Notes: generated from the sequence alone by a model not told the origin. Numbered from the stretch's first letter, positions 35,151 to 48,628 are shown. The stretch: DNA of 64,000 nucleotides from Neocallimastix lanati (nom. inval.) (GCA_016946835.1 JACVTC010000047.1:183501-247500); one strand, 5' to 3'. Numbers and translations: made by a program.

Positions 35151-36406
35151 ATGTCTCAAGCTCCAGCTCAAGAAGGTCCAACCTTTAAACTTGTTCTTGT
35201 TGGTGATGGTGGTACAGGTAAAATATTAAAGCTTAAAAATATATGATCTAATCTTAAAAATAGTAGATGATTAAATTTTCATATAAATAAAAATTAGGTA
35301 AAACCACTTTCGTCAAACGTCATTTAACTGGTGAATTCGAAAAGAAATATGTTGGTAAGTTTAAAAAAAAAAAGTAAAAATAGTTAATAGTTTTGAATAA
35401 TTTTTATAATTAAATATTATATTAAATTTAATATAGCCACTCTTGGTGTAGAAGTTCATCCACTTACTTTCCACACGAACTTTGGACCAATTACTTTCTC
35501 TGCTTGGGATACTGCTGGTCAAGAAAAGTTCGGTGGACTTCGTGATGGATATTAGTAAGTAAAAGAATAATATTTTTATTTTTGTTGTTAATAATATATT
35601 AATACAAATATGTATGAATGTGTAAAAAGTATTCAAGGTCAATGTGCTATTATCATGTTTGATGTTACCTCAAGAATTACTTATAAGAATGTTCCAAATT
35701 GGCACCGTGATTTAGTCAGAGTTTGTGAAAATATTCCAATTGTTCTTTGTGGTAACAAAGTTGATATTAAGGTAAATAATATAAAGTATATAAATTGGAA
35801 TATTTATATATAAATTGTAAGAAGTGTTTATAATGATTTATTAAATATTATTATAAATTTAATAGGAACGTAAAGTTAAGGCTAAGGCTATTACTTTCCA
35901 CAGAAAGAAGAATGTAAATATTGTAATAAATAAATTAAAATAAATATATGAGAATGGAAATATTAAAAATATATTTAATTTAATAGCTTCAATATTATGA
36001 TATTAGTGCTAAGTCAAACTACAATTTCGAAAAGCCATTCTTATGGTTAGCTCGTAAATTAGTAGGGTGAGTAAAAATAATAATAGAGATGCAAAAAAAA
36101 AAAAATTAAATTAAATTTTAAAAATAATTTAAATTAAATAAATAAATTTTTGTTTTAAATTCATAAAATATTACAGTAATCCAAATCTTGATTTCGTTGC
36201 TGCCCCAGCTCTTGCTCCACCAGAAGTACAAGTTGACCCAAGTTTAATGGATCAATATAATAAGGAACTTGAAAATGCTGCATCTGTAAGTTTTTGAAGT
36301 ATAATAGATATTTAATAATAATGGATTTGAAATTATTAATTATTTTTTATATTATTAAAAATTATAGCTTCCACTTCCAGCTGAAGAAGATGACGATTTA
36401 CTTTAA
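35151..36406 (+). CDS. Ran: GTP-binding nuclear protein Ran, 8 exons
   Basis: Ran is the small GTPase that drives nuclear import and export and organises the spindle. Exons: 35151-35217, 35298-35354, 35437-35554, 35630-35771, 35866-35913, 35987-36066, 36177-36285, 36368-36406. They total 660 nt, 219 residues, the usual Ran length. Visible G motifs: [14 protein letters not shown] (P-loop, residues 17-30), the effector-loop Thr in [29 protein letters not shown] (switch II), NKVDIKERKVKAK (G4) and [12 protein letters not shown] (G5). The acidic tail ends DDDLL, as in Ran and unlike lipidated Rab/Ras proteins. All splice sites are GT-AG. Its codons are visibly more GC-rich at third positions than those of the Asn-rich genes, as expected for a highly expressed housekeeping gene. 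Identification is secure. Confidence 0.97.
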
Positions 36407-36712
36407 ACTATTTAAAACTATTTAAAAATCTATATTTATTTATAGTTAACTTTATTTAGATGCGTATATAAATTAAAAGTAATTAAGTAAAATAAAACAA
36501 ATATAAAGAAAAAAAATTGAAAATAATATTGAAAAATCAAAATAAGAATAATAAAAATCAAAAATAAAAATAAATTAAATTACTATTGAATGAAGCAATA
36601 CTGTATATGTTATGATCAATATTTTTAAATGAAATTTATAAATTAAAAAATAGGAATATTTAAAACTTTTATAATATTTTGTAATGATTTTTTGAAAAAA
36701 AAAAAAAAAATA

Positions 36713-36913
36713 TATTCAGTTATTTGGGATAACAGGTGTTAATTTAAAATGTTCTGATTTTATTTTCTAAATGGCATATTATTAAAGCTAAAATAATTTA
36801 GAATTCAAATAATGTACTTTTGAAAATGTTAAATTAGTGTTTTTTTTTAAAGAGTATGACAATTATTTTTAATATAATTTTAATATGTATTGATATAAAT
36901 ATATTTAATATGT

Positions 36914-36945
<32 letters not shown>

Positions 36946-37058
36946 GCTATTCAATTATTTGGGATAGCAGGTGTTAATTTTAAATGTTTTGATTTTATTA
37001 TCCAAATAAATTCATATTATAAAGGTTATAATGATTTAGAATTAAAACGTTGTACTTC
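36713..37058 (+). repeat. two direct copies of a 110-bp sequence, each after an oligo-A run
   Basis: Copy 1 at about 36713-36823 and copy 2 at about 36948-37058 share TTATTTGGGATA, CAGGTGTTAAT and AAATGTT(C/T)TGATTTTATT. Copy 1 follows 14 A and copy 2 follows about 25 A. Copy 2 has an open stretch (FGIAGVNFKCFDFIIQIN). They may be remains of the 5' part of the LINE that follows. Confidence 0.7.
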
Positions 37059-37147
37059 TTTATAATATTTTTTTTAAACATTATTAATAAATTGATGTAT
37101 ACATTATAAGTGAAGATTTTGAACTTGTTTTTATTCTTCATTAAATT

Positions 37148-37178
<31 letters not shown>

Positions 37179-37199
37179 GTGATTATTTTTTATTTAATA

Positions 37200-38460
37200 C
37201 TTTTTTATTTTATTTTTTTAGGCTTCCCTCGAAATGGATTATACTTCTTCAAATACAGCAACAATACCTGTTTTACAGTGAGGCCTTTGAAGATTCGATA
37301 TTCGGAGTAAAGATTTCATTCTTATCTTTATTCATGATCTTCAATCATGGTCTGTTAGCAAACTTTGGGAATTTCTTAGTAAAAATATTTCCAATTGTAA
37401 TGAAATAGTTCATAGGATTACGAAAAAACACACACCTTATATGGAAAATTACTTCATTTTAAGGATAAGCTGTGATAAACCTACTTATTATCTAAATATT
37501 TTATTTATTCTCACTCAATGCCTTCCAATCCGTAAAATTAATTGTATCAAAACCAACAAAATCTGAACTTTCAATTATGTTAAGAAATTTAACAATAAAT
37601 TTTCTTCTTTTGAAACTAAATCAATGGTTAAAGATTTTCTATATAGTAGTATTTATTTATTCGTCTACTCAGTTCTTTAATCTTTGTGTCAGTTGAAACA
37701 TTAATGGATGGATTAGATACTTCAATGAAATTTTTAAACCTATCTGTATTTGCCTGTAAGAGGTCGTTAATAGCCAATACCTTAATGTACTTTCAAATAA
37801 TTACCCATTTCTTTGTCACTATAATACAATTTTACGAAAAGCTGATCCAAACATACCTGGTATGAGAGGTTTTAGTATAACTGTACATCATTCTTGTTCC
37901 TTTTCTCTATATTCCTTTGAAAATAAATATATCATTTCTGTCAATATTACCTCTTTTTAGAGAGTTAGATGCAATATTGATAATATTTATGTTCCTACAG
38001 TCACTCATAAGGAAGAAAAAACGAACTCCTTTTCAGAAATTACTAATTGGATAAAGAAACATACTAATACTCCTTCTTTTCTTGTAGGTGACTTTAATAT
38101 ATCTAAATCCCTATTAGAAAGTTTACTTAATAAATTATCTCATCAGTGATGTGATTCCCTAAAAACTTAACAGTTCTTAATTTCACATGGGCTTGGGATG
38201 ATAGATCGTCTTGTATTGATCATGTTCTATTTAATTGTAAAATGAAGGAATACATTAATAAGATATCTTTTTGTAGTACATTCAATGATATTTCTGACCA
38301 CTTTCACAAATTTTGTTTAACTTGTTCATTAATGATATTTATAATAGTTGTGATAAATATGGAATCTCTATTGGTGATAAACGTTGTTGTGGAGGTCTTT
38401 TTGCATATAACATTGATTATGTGCTCCAACAAGATCCCAACTTAACAGACACTAGTTAAT
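37200..38460 (+). pseudogene. non-LTR retrotransposon (LINE) 5' part with APE-type endonuclease, broken
   Basis: The stretch carries, in shifting frames with several stops, the hallmarks of the apurinic-like endonuclease domain of LINE ORF2. These are IYVPT (about 37991), FLVGDFNIS (about 38080), FTWAWDDRSSCIDHVLFN (about 38182-38235) and ISDHFHKF (about 38290). In this family the endonuclease nicks target DNA to prime reverse transcription. Upstream, 37300-37800 has further broken coding-like text (for example KKHTPYMENYF) that may be the rest of the N-terminal region. No reverse transcriptase domain follows: the sequence turns into a Copia relic at about 38800, while the LINE C-terminus reappears at 39640. 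At least one frameshift and several stops show that it is dead. Confidence 0.8.
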
Positions 38461-38799
38461 TCAAGATTATACTGGAAATGTGCAACAATAAAGAAATACT
38501 CCGAATACTTAGAAATAATAAACTTATTACTATCACCTGTGCAAATGTCGAAAACCTTTTTACTATAAATACAAATCTAGTAAATGATATAGACTATAGT
38601 ATAAATAATGTTGATCTAATATTATAACATGCTAAATTGAGTCATTATTACAATTTAAATATTCAAAAATTTTTAGAAAACAACAACATTAAGGAAGAAA
38701 AAAATTATAATATAAATTGTGAAGGTTAAAAAATTAGCAAAATCAAGAAAAAATCATTCAAATAAATACAAGTACATTATCGTTTCAAATCATATATAA

Positions 38800-39170
38800 T
38801 GATATTGTTAGGCCACTTAAATATGTGGTGTAACTTAGTGGATACAATTATTATATAATATTTATCGATGACTACAGTAGAAAATGCTGAGTCAATTTAG
38901 TTAAAAATAGATCTGAGGGATATCAGAAGTTTATTGAGTTTCATAGACTTTGAAAAATATTTGTTATTTCAGCATAAAGGAAGTAATATCTGATAAAGGT
39001 TTAGAATACAGTAACTCTAATTTCATAAATTATCTCAAAAAAATGAAATTACATTTAATCATTCAACACCTGTTAATCCTCAACAAAATGGTCGTTCCAA
39101 AAGGATTAATTCGTTATTAAATAACTGCTTGAAAGCATTAATCTGTACTGCTAAATAGTTAAATATTGTT
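38800..39170 (+). pseudogene. Copia-type integrase relic
   Basis: The broken reading includes FIDDYSRKC, then KNRSEGYQKFIEF, SDKGLEYSNSNFINYL and PQQNGRSKRINSLLNN. These match the catalytic core of Ty1/copia integrase (first Asp in IDDYSR, second in SDxGxEY, and the PQQNG-ER region with the Glu lost to Lys). Several stops and frameshifts are present. Only the integrase core is left. The orientation is opposite to the intact Copia element at 45191-51681, and the divergence is much greater, so this is an older insertion of another copy. Confidence 0.8.
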
Positions 39171-39639
39171 GTTATTTGTTTAATTGCATTGAACATTATA
39201 CTATATTATTATGTGTGAAATATTTTTATTCGATAGTATAATGCAGTGTAACATTAAATATTACCAAAAATTTAGACTATTATAGAAAAATGAAAAATGA
39301 TTATAAATAACATATAATGAAATATTCATAAATGAAAAGGCCTTTCGTAATGGAAAAGTAATAAATAAATAACTAAACACATAATAAAAAAATAAATATT
39401 TCTTATGATTTTAAATGTTATATTTAACAAAAATAAATTAAAAAATATTTGATATTATAAAATTTAAAATTGAAATTATAATTTTTGTTTTTTTTTAAAG
39501 ATTGCTTAAAATTGTTTTTATTTAAAAAATAAAGTCATTCTGTATTAATTAATATATATAATTATTTCTTATTATAAATGAACTGTTTATTATTAAAATA
39601 GACATGCTTTTATATTATTTCTAATAAAATATATACTGG

Positions 39640-40935
39640 ATTGAAGGATTTTCAAATGGGAATAGCTTTACATCCCTTTATTGTGCTTCTAAAGAACTTA
39701 ACATCCCTCCTCTTTCAGCGAAATGTACGATTGCTCAGGTAAGGTGTTTTAAAAAATGGAAAAACTCGAAATGTATTTTCTCAGATTTACTTGGAGATAT
39801 ATCTCGTTGTAGATGTCATACTTGCAATAAAGAAAGTAAAATTTTAGCGGACAAATTGGATAAATTTCCATCAAAAAAAAAAGAAGCAATTTTAAGCTTT
39901 TACTGAGATAGAGATATGGCAGGAAAATCAACCAAAGCTAAGGCTTATAAAAAAAATAAATATGAGAAAACTAAAGAGTATCTTAAGCTAAACTATAAGT
40001 ATCCTGAATATAACATTGGTTTCCGATGGGTACTTCATTCCAAGTGTGGATATATATTTGATGCTCGTGTTGTCAAAGCTGCCAATATGATTGAAGAAGA
40101 CTGTCCTGAAAGGTGTCCTTGTTGTTATAGAAAAAATAGTAATCCTCGATTGGAACATTGGTTTTCTAAATGCTATTTTTTCCGTGAATTTCGAATGAAA
40201 TATTTTAATGATATTGAAATTCTTTATGAAAAATTTTAAATTATTTTCTAAATATTATCTAATATCAAATAGTAATGTAGGTACTTTTATCAAAGATATG
40301 AATAATATAGAACTAAGTTCTGATTCTGACAGAAGTAACGAAGTATATAATATTAATAATATTGACAATAGAAATAATATTGTTAATAATAGTAGAATTA
40401 GTGATAGTGAAAATAGAAATATTAATATTAGTGATAGTGAAAATTATAATATTTTTACTACTAATGTAGTGAATAGTTATGGTGAAAATCATGTTAATTT
40501 AATTAATTTTCTGAATAATGAGTGTGTAAATATATATATGACGTAGTATCGATTATATAACTTCCTTCTTGGTAGAAGAGATGCAGACATTATTGATTTA
40601 AATTATAAAAAGGAATGGGATATTTTGTTTAAGAGCCAAATCATATTTAGTGATTATTCAAAAACGCCGTTCTTGGTGCGATCAACGTCTCTCATAACAG
40701 AAATTATGCTTCAGACCAGTACTAGGCAAGGGTTACTATACCGAAAATACAAGTCCAAACTAACCAGGAGCATCAACGCTGAAAATGCAGTAAGACAGGC
40801 TAGCAGGGCTAATGTTTCTGAAGGAGTAGACCATAACTTCTTTCAGATAGTCAATTCAAACCCTAATCCATTGGAGGTGAGGTTCGTTGCATATGAACTT
40901 TTTTCTGAATTTATTTATACACTTTATTTTTGATT
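39640..40935 (+). pseudogene. LINE ORF2 C-terminal region with zinc-binding motif, broken
   Basis: Reading in pieces: FKKWKNSKCIFSDLLGDISR, CRCHTCNKE, an in-frame TGA at about 39904, then an open run from 39916 to 40239. That run contains CPCCYRKNSNPRLEHWFSKC, the C-x2-C...H...C zinc motif found after the reverse transcriptase in LINE ORF2. A final piece at 40560-40930 reads FLLGRRDADIIDLNYKKEW and SLITEIMLQTSTRQGLLYRK, typical of the extreme C-terminus in fungal Tad-like elements. An Asn/Ser-rich insert lies at 40290-40545. The base composition is visibly richer in GC than the surroundings. The RT domain that should precede it is missing. Confidence 0.75.
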
Positions 40936-43640
40936 ATCACTTTTTAATTCAAGTTACTATTTCAAATATTATTTTGTTCAAATTGGACAAATAACATTTA
41001 TTTATTTTATTAATTCTGTGTTTTTTATTTTTATTAAAATTAGAAGTAATTAATTAAAGAATAAATAAATAAGGATTAAAGTTCGCAATAATTACGGCTA
41101 TACAAAAAAAAAGACATTTATATATTTATTTATTGATTTTTTATTGATTTAAAAATAATCCTAATTATTCTTATTAAATTAATATAGATTAATAAAAAAG
41201 GAGTTTATATAAATTATTTATTTTTGCTTAATAATAAATAATGATATTAATGATATTATTATTAAAAATGATTATATTTTTTTATTGATTAAAGTATAAA
41301 ATTTACAAAATCATAAATCCCTTAATTCACATAAAGTATTTTACTATATTTAATTTTTCTTTTACATATGTATTGTTTTTCTTAATCTTTAAATAAAAAA
41401 TATGGATTTTGCATTATATATGAAATCATTAATAATATAAATATTATAAAAAAATTTTTTAAATATACAAAATGTAATAATAATAATTAATAATCAAAAA
41501 TAAAATAAATAATAAAAAGATAATTTCTTTTTATTTAAATGGTTTTTCAAGTACAGAAACTAAAATATAAAATGGACAGATACATGGATATCAATAAATT
41601 TTAAAAATTGAAATTTTCGAATTCCTATAAAGATATCAATTATTGTATTTTTATAACTAAATGAAATTTACGGTTTTGTATTAATGAAATGTAATAAAAA
41701 AAAAAAAAAAAAGTAATAGAATAAATATAAATAAATAAATAAATAAAAATAAAAAAAAAAAAAAATAAAATAAAATAAAATAATTGAAATTAAAATATAT
41801 ATTATATATAACAATTTATTTTTTAACAAATAGGGAAATTGTATTTCTTGACAGAAACCTAATCTTCTTATTTAAATTGAACTTATAAATGAAATAGCAA
41901 AAAAATGTATTATCCATAATGGGAATAAAAATAAATTGATAATACTATTATTAGTATTCTCTAAGGAATGTTTTAAATTCTAAATGAAATGACATCATTA
42001 TCATCATTATTGCTTTAGCTTTATTATTAATAACTACAACTTTATTATAATCATTTATGGACTTTTTTAGTAATGTAATGTTAAGAAACTTGTATAAATA
42101 ATATATAATGAAAACTTATTTTGACAGTTTATGAAAATGTATAATATGATTATATAATATTAACAACATAATATTGATAGGTTATTGATATTTTAAGATT
42201 ATAGATAATAATAAATAGATCAAAAAAATATATGTACTTCAAAAGTTAATAAATAAATAAAAATGCTAATTTTTTTTTTTTCTTTCATCATCCAATTTTT
42301 AATAATAATATTTTTTATGTTTAAAATTAATTTTTAGTGATAATAAATAATAATATAAATAAAATAAAATTATTTATTTATTTTTTATTTTATTATATAT
42401 ATATATATATATTTCATTCCATGTATTTTATTAATTTTATTTTTTTTGAATATGCAAAAAAAGTACTATTAAAATTATAATAAATAATAAAATATAGATT
42501 TTTATTTTTTCTATAAGAATATTAGTATTTCAATTATATTTATCAGAAAATAGCGAAATATATATATATATATATATATATATAAAGGTGATATAAAACA
42601 GGATAGGAAATTATACTATTATATAAACTAAAACTTTTTTTTTCTTAACATATTTTTTTTTTATTCTGTATTTTTAATTATAAAATTTAAAAATGAATAA
42701 ACAACTTAAATTTAATAATAATTAAATAAATAGACGAAATTTCTACAGATAATTCCATAAAATTGTCTAATATTAATTAGTTATATAATAACATTAATAC
42801 ATTGATTTTATTTTAAGCATTTTATAATATAGATGTATTAATATGACATATAATGTATATTTTACCATAGAGAATATTATCTATTATTTAATATATTATG
42901 CAAATTAAGTTTTGATAAACTCTTTAGGTTCGGTTATCTCTTTTCGGGAGAAGTTACATAATTTATTTATTTTATTTATTAGTATAATTTATTTATTTAT
43001 TTATTTAAAATTTAAATATTTCTTTAAATACTAAATTGTTTAAGTTCATATTATTAATATTATTAAACTACTTTTATTAAAATAAATATATATTGATTAT
43101 GGTAATAATGTTGTTGCTGTTGCTAATAATAAATATAACGAAAAAGTATTCTTTATATAATACTCTTTAATTATAAACTATTTTAAAATAATAAGAATTA
43201 ATTATATAGTTAATTTTTTATAAAAAGTATAATATAAATTATAAATATTTTATTATTTATTATACTTTTATATAAATAATAAAATATTTATAATAATTAT
43301 AACATATAAAAATATAATAAAATAATTAAATAAATTATTTACATAATATAAAATTTGTTAAGTATTAGCTACATTATAATTATACATTATACATTGTAAT
43401 ATCAATACGCCACAATTAGCCACACTATGAATACATTAGTTAGTTATTAGATAGTTATAAAATAGTTATTATAAATCTTATTTATTATATTTTGTTAAAC
43501 TGTAATATTCTTTATTATGTAATATTCATATAATTAAATATAAATAAATAAAAGCCATATTAACTATAAATAATCATAATTGAAATTGTGAGATTTCAGT
43601 TACATTCTTAACAAAATTTATGTTATAAATTTTAATATTA
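40936..43640. other. AT-rich intergenic sequence without genes
   Basis: I see only simple-sequence tracts: A runs near 41696-41712 and 41752-41764, TA dinucleotides near 42396-42412 and 42561-42584, and many TTTA/TAAA runs. No open frame of note and no tRNA-like cloverleaf. An AATACGCC motif at 43404-43411 recurs in the neighbouring transposons. Confidence 0.6.
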
Positions 43641-45175
43641 TATTTACATTAATTTTATGTATTTTATAGAACTTATGATATTACATAAGGGAGTATTGCA
43701 TTTCGACATAATTTATGTTTGATCATTTATTCATGTATTACAATGTGGCTTGTAAAAATAAATGAATAGGAATAGGGTTAAATTTATTTTTATTTTTATT
43801 TTTATTTTTATTTTTTAATTTAATTTTAATAACATTTACAGTAAAATATATATATATATATATATAAAATAAAAAAAAAAAATAAATAAAAAATAAAAAA
43901 AATAAATAATAAAGTAAAATAAAAAATATAAAAAAATAAATAATAAAATAAAATATAAAATATAAAATTAAAAAAGAATGAAAGTAAATATAATAATAAT
44001 ATTATAGTTACACCAAAAATTTTGCATTGTGATTTTGAAAAAAGTATATCCAATGCTTCCATTAAAATATTTCATAATATTACTATTAAATATTGTGTAT
44101 GACATTATAAAAGATCGTTAGAAGTTCAAAAAAATAAATTATGTTATAATGAAGTTGAAAATAATCATAAGATTTATTTGTTATATAAAGCTATTACAAA
44201 TTTTCCTTTTATAAATCCTGAATATATATTTGATATTTATAATCATATTAAAATTATATGTCAAATATATAATTATTTCAATTTTTTAAATTTTTTGGAA
44301 TATTTTAATAAGACTTATTTATATAAATATGATATTCAATATTGGAATTATTATAACGATATAAACCACATAACAAATAATGCTTCAGAATCTTTTAACA
44401 ATTAAAAAAATTGTTTTACAAAAAACCTTCTTTATATGAATTGATTTATCATTTAAAAAGAGAAGAATCTTTATCTTACAATAATTACAAAAGGAAAATT
44501 GAAGGAGTTTGGAAAAAAAAGAAGAATATTAACAAAAACTGATGAAATCAATAATTTCATTAAAAAATACAAAAAAAAGGAATCCGAATTGATTGATAAA
44601 AAATGTGATAAAAATGATATCATTGATTTATGATATAAATGTTTAATAGAATTAAACACACTCTAAATTTATAAATAATAATTAACTAGAATATATATAG
44701 TTTAAATTATATTTATATCAATATCAATATATTTTATTAATATCAATAATAATAAATATTTAATATTATAATAAAATTTATTCTATTATTTAATTAATTT
44801 AATAATAAAATATATAATTTTATTTATTTTATTTAAATAAAATAAAATGGAAAGGTTTTATTATTAAAATATTTAATAATAAAATATAATAATAAAATAA
44901 AATTAAAAAAAAATAAAAATAAAATTAAAAAAAAATAAAAATAAAAATAAAATAAAATTCTTAACAGAAAACTTATTTATTATTTTATTTATTCTTTTTT
45001 GTTTTTTATTTTATTTTTTAATGCTAAAATACAATAAATAAAAATATACGATGAAAATAGTGGCGTATTACATATATTTTACACATTGTACAAAAATTTA
45101 TGATGATTATACATAAATTATGTCGAAATGCTTCACATTCATTACATAAATCTATTTTATATTACATTAATTTTA
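43640..45175 (+). mobile_element. MULE-type DNA transposon with terminal inverted repeats, inactive
   Basis: A 21-base sequence at 43698-43718 (starting GCATTTCGACAT) is repeated exactly in inverted orientation at 45111-45131. The similarity continues inward through CAATGTGGCTTGTAAAAAT at 43740-43758, matched inverted at about 45076-45091. Between the arms lies a broken MULE transposase gene. The exact outer ends and target duplication are not clear. The Copia element is inserted immediately to the right. Confidence 0.7.
43990..44665 (+). pseudogene. MULE transposase C-terminal part, broken
   Basis: MULE transposases cut and paste DNA with a DDE catalytic core. This remnant reads, with frameshifts and stops, CDFEKSISNASIKI, then YCVWHYKRSLEVQKN, INPEYIFDIYNHIK, and WNYYNDINHITNNASESFNN, followed by KPSLYELIYHLKRE. 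The C-x2-H pair in YCVWHYK and the TNNASESFN motif are typical of the region after the catalytic core. It is co-linear with 53160-53826, though clearly diverged. The N-terminal zinc finger and the first catalytic Asp residues are missing; the space upstream (43800-43985) is simple A/T repeat. Confidence 0.8.
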
Positions 45176-45190
45176 GATTGATATAAATAA

Positions 45191-45514
45191 TTTGAATATT
45201 ATGTTATTAAATTTTAATTTTTGATATGTGATCACTTTATTTATTTTTATTATTTTTATTATTATTTTAATAACTATATATTTTTAGTAATATTTTATAT
45301 TATAGGATTAATTATCATAATCCTTAAATGTATATACATTAATAAAATTTAATTTAACTATATTAGTTATAATTGTAAATATATGATGTACATCATTAAT
45401 ACGCCTCATAATATTTTACATTATACAAAATAATGAAAAACATATTTAATTTAATAAATAAGTAAATCTTAATTATACAAGACTTAATTAAAATATTAAA
45501 CTTTATTTTTAACA
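45191..45514 (-). repeat. Copia 3' LTR
   Basis: On the minus strand it begins TGTTAAAAATAAAG directly after the polypurine tract and ends ...ATTCA, or ATTCAAA if the two shared A bases are included. The TG...CA version is 45193-45514. Confidence 0.92.
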
Positions 45515-45526
45515 TTCCCCCTAAAG
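45515..45526 (-). other. Copia polypurine tract
   Basis: The minus strand reads CTTTAGGGGGAA directly before the LTR, the usual place and composition for plus-strand DNA priming. Confidence 0.85.
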
Positions 45527-46594
45527 TTTAATATTATTTAGATCATAGAGAATATTATTTCTAAACCTGGTCATTAAAGTAGAATTTAGATATTTGGTAA
45601 ATCCATCGGATAAGTTATTTTCAGATTTTATATACTTTAAATTAATATAACCTTTCTTGATTAATTCTCTTATACTGTGATATCGAAGGTCGATGTGCTT
45701 GGATTTCGGATTAATAGTTTCATTTTCGCAATTGTAAATTGCAGCTTTATTATCGGTGTTTATTGTAATAACATCCTGCTTAAGTCCAAGTTCTTTAAAT
45801 ATATTTCTATACCAGAGACAGTGTCTTGCACACTCATGAATTCCATAATACTCACTTTCCGCAGTAGAAACTGAAACACAATGTTGCAGTTTGGAATACC
45901 AACTAGTAGGAGCTGAGTTTATCATCATTACAAATCCAGTAGTTGACTTCCTTGTTTCCTTATCACCACCTAAATCGGCGTCAACATAAACATTAAAATT
46001 AAAAGTATTAGTATAAGTGAATTTAATTCCATAGTTAGGATTACCTTTCAAGTATCTAAAAATTTTTAGTACATTGTACCAATCTTCGTATGTTGGATTA
46101 TCGGATTTTCTGGAAGCTTTACTTACAGAAAATAATATGTCCGGTCTCGTGCTGATAGCTAAATATAACAAAGATCCTATAGCTTGCTTATATTTTGTTA
46201 CATTAAATTTTTTACTCCTTAATTCAATAGATTCGATTGGTGTTGTATTTGATACTGGGTTATATTTATTGATATTAAACTTATTTAAAATTTCATTAAG
46301 ATATTTCTTCTGATGGATAATATAACCATCATTACATTTTACAAATTTTATACCTATAATAAAGTCTACTTCACCTACATCTGTAGCTTCAAAATTATTT
46401 TTAATTAAAGATTTTGTTTTAATTATTTCATCATCCGTTCCTGTAACAATTATATCATCCACGTAGACTGCTAGTAAACATACAATTTCGTTACTTTTAT
46501 CTTTTTTAATATAGACGCATGGGTCACTTAAAAATCTTTTAAAATTTAATTTTAACAATACCTTATTTAAAGTTTCGTTCCACATTCTTCCAGA
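45521..46594 (-). pseudogene. pol: Copia pol, C-terminal part: reverse transcriptase catalytic region and RNase H
   Basis: The frame continues directly from the upstream pol segment after a TAG codon at 46595-46597. It has the catalytic YVDD box (about 46455-46466, in VYVDDIIVTG), then FIIGIKFVK, the PVSNTTPIES linker, AIGSLLYLAISTRPDI, and the RNase H domain (VYVDADLGGDKETRKSTTGF, STAESEYYGIHEC, NTDNKAAI, HIDLRYHSIRELI). It ends a few bases before the polypurine tract. The domains are complete and the only fault is the upstream nonsense codon, so this part was under selection until very recently. Confidence 0.9.
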
Positions 46595-48556
46595 CTATTT
46601 TAACCCATATAAAGCTTTATTTAATTTACAATATCCCTTTTGTTTCATACCTTCTGGTAGCAACATATAAATATCCTCATTCAATTTGGCATTCAAGTAG
46701 GCAGCCTTAATATCCATTTGATGTATATGGAACTTTCTTTGGACTGCAATGGCAATTATGATTTTAAGTGTATCTTGTTTGAGGGTAGGTGAAAAAGTGT
46801 TTTTATAGTCAACCCCATATATCTGGCTGTAGCCCTTAGCTACTAATCTTGCTTTATATTTAACAATTTTACCTTCTGAGTTTCTTTTGTATTTAAGAAC
46901 CCATCTTGTAGAAATGATATTTGCGTCTTTAGGAACTTTATTAATAATTGTAAATACCCTCATTCTCTTCATATTATTCAATTCTTCATCCACTGCTTTT
47001 AACCACATGTCTTTATCATTCATTAAAAATATTTCTTTATAATTACGTGGTTCAATAAACTTTTTGTCGTCTATTGCTAGAAGTGCAGTTGTATCTAAAA
47101 TATCTTTAATATTGAACGATTTCACTTTCTTTGTTGGATGATTTTTAATCATATATTCATTGTTATAGCGTTTTCTACGTTTATTATTGTTTTTTCTTAT
47201 ATATATATTACCACTATTATTAGATTGTTTGGTATTTTGTTTATTTTTATCATTATTGTTTCGTTTATCAGCATTCTTATTATTTTCATTATTTAATTGA
47301 TTAAATTTTTCACTATATTCTTTCGACTTATTTAAAAGAAATTGAATAGTTTCCTCTTTACTCTTAGCATTACTTATTCTATTAGAAATTAATTTATTTT
47401 TATTTTTATTCTTCTTAAGAGTTATTTGTTTATTATCATTATCATTATTGATAATTGATTTTTTACTCTTATTTTGGTGTTTATTTGTTTGTTTATTTTC
47501 ATTGTTTACCTTACCACCTGAATTGTTTTGGTTAAATTCTTTATTGTAATTATTGCTAAATTTTACATTCTGTATATGATAATTCACATTGGAATTATAC
47601 TCATTGGCATTAGTTTGTTTATTTAAATCATTTAAATTTATTTCTTTAATTTTATTTGATTTATATAAATTTATCTCTTTATTTATATTGTAATTATTTT
47701 CTCCAATGACGTTAGAATTATTACCATTATTTAAATTATAATTTAAGTCACCTCTCATATAATAATTATTCATTTTATTATTATCGTTAATAATTATATT
47801 ATTATTATCACTTACTTTATACACGCGTGGATTGTTATTTACATTATCGAACGAATTATGTAGGTTATTTTCTTCTAAATTATAATTATGGTTATTTATT
47901 TCATTATTCATTAATTCAGGATAATTTGAATTATTACTTACGTTTATATTTAAATTATTTTTATTTAAATTTATTTTGTTTATTTCTGTGTTTATTCCTG
48001 AATTTATTTCTGTGTTTATTCCTGAATTTATTCCTGTGTTTCTTCCTGTATTACTTAATTTTCTTTCATAATTTAAATTAAAATTATTGTCTTTAATTAA
48101 ATTTAAATTATTCGGATCATTATTATAATTATTATTAGTATTATAATTATTATTAGTATTATAATTATTGTTAGTATCAATTAAATTATCAATATTAAAT
48201 TTTTCTTTATTTCCATTACAAAAATCTTTATTATTTTCTTCTTGGAAATAAATAGAATTAATATTTTTAGGAATTAAATTATTTAAATTAATTTTATTAT
48301 TATTATTTAAATTTAATGATCCTTCATTAGAATTATAATGTAAATTATTTAATTGGTTGTTAGAATTGGAAATTGAAAAATTATTATTATTATTATTTTC
48401 TGAATTGTCCATATATTGAGTGGGTCCAATAGTTTTATTTTGATTTTGTAAAATTAAATTATTATGATTCATATTAATAAAATTATTATTATTTGGATGG
48501 TACATATTATTAGGATCATAATTATGATTATTGATTAGGTTATTTATTTCGGTATC

Positions 48557-48628
<72 letters not shown>

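Noticed and set aside
42920-42965. tRNA-like T-arm (GGTTCGG) near 42929
   Set aside because: No acceptor stem, anticodon arm or A box can be paired around it.
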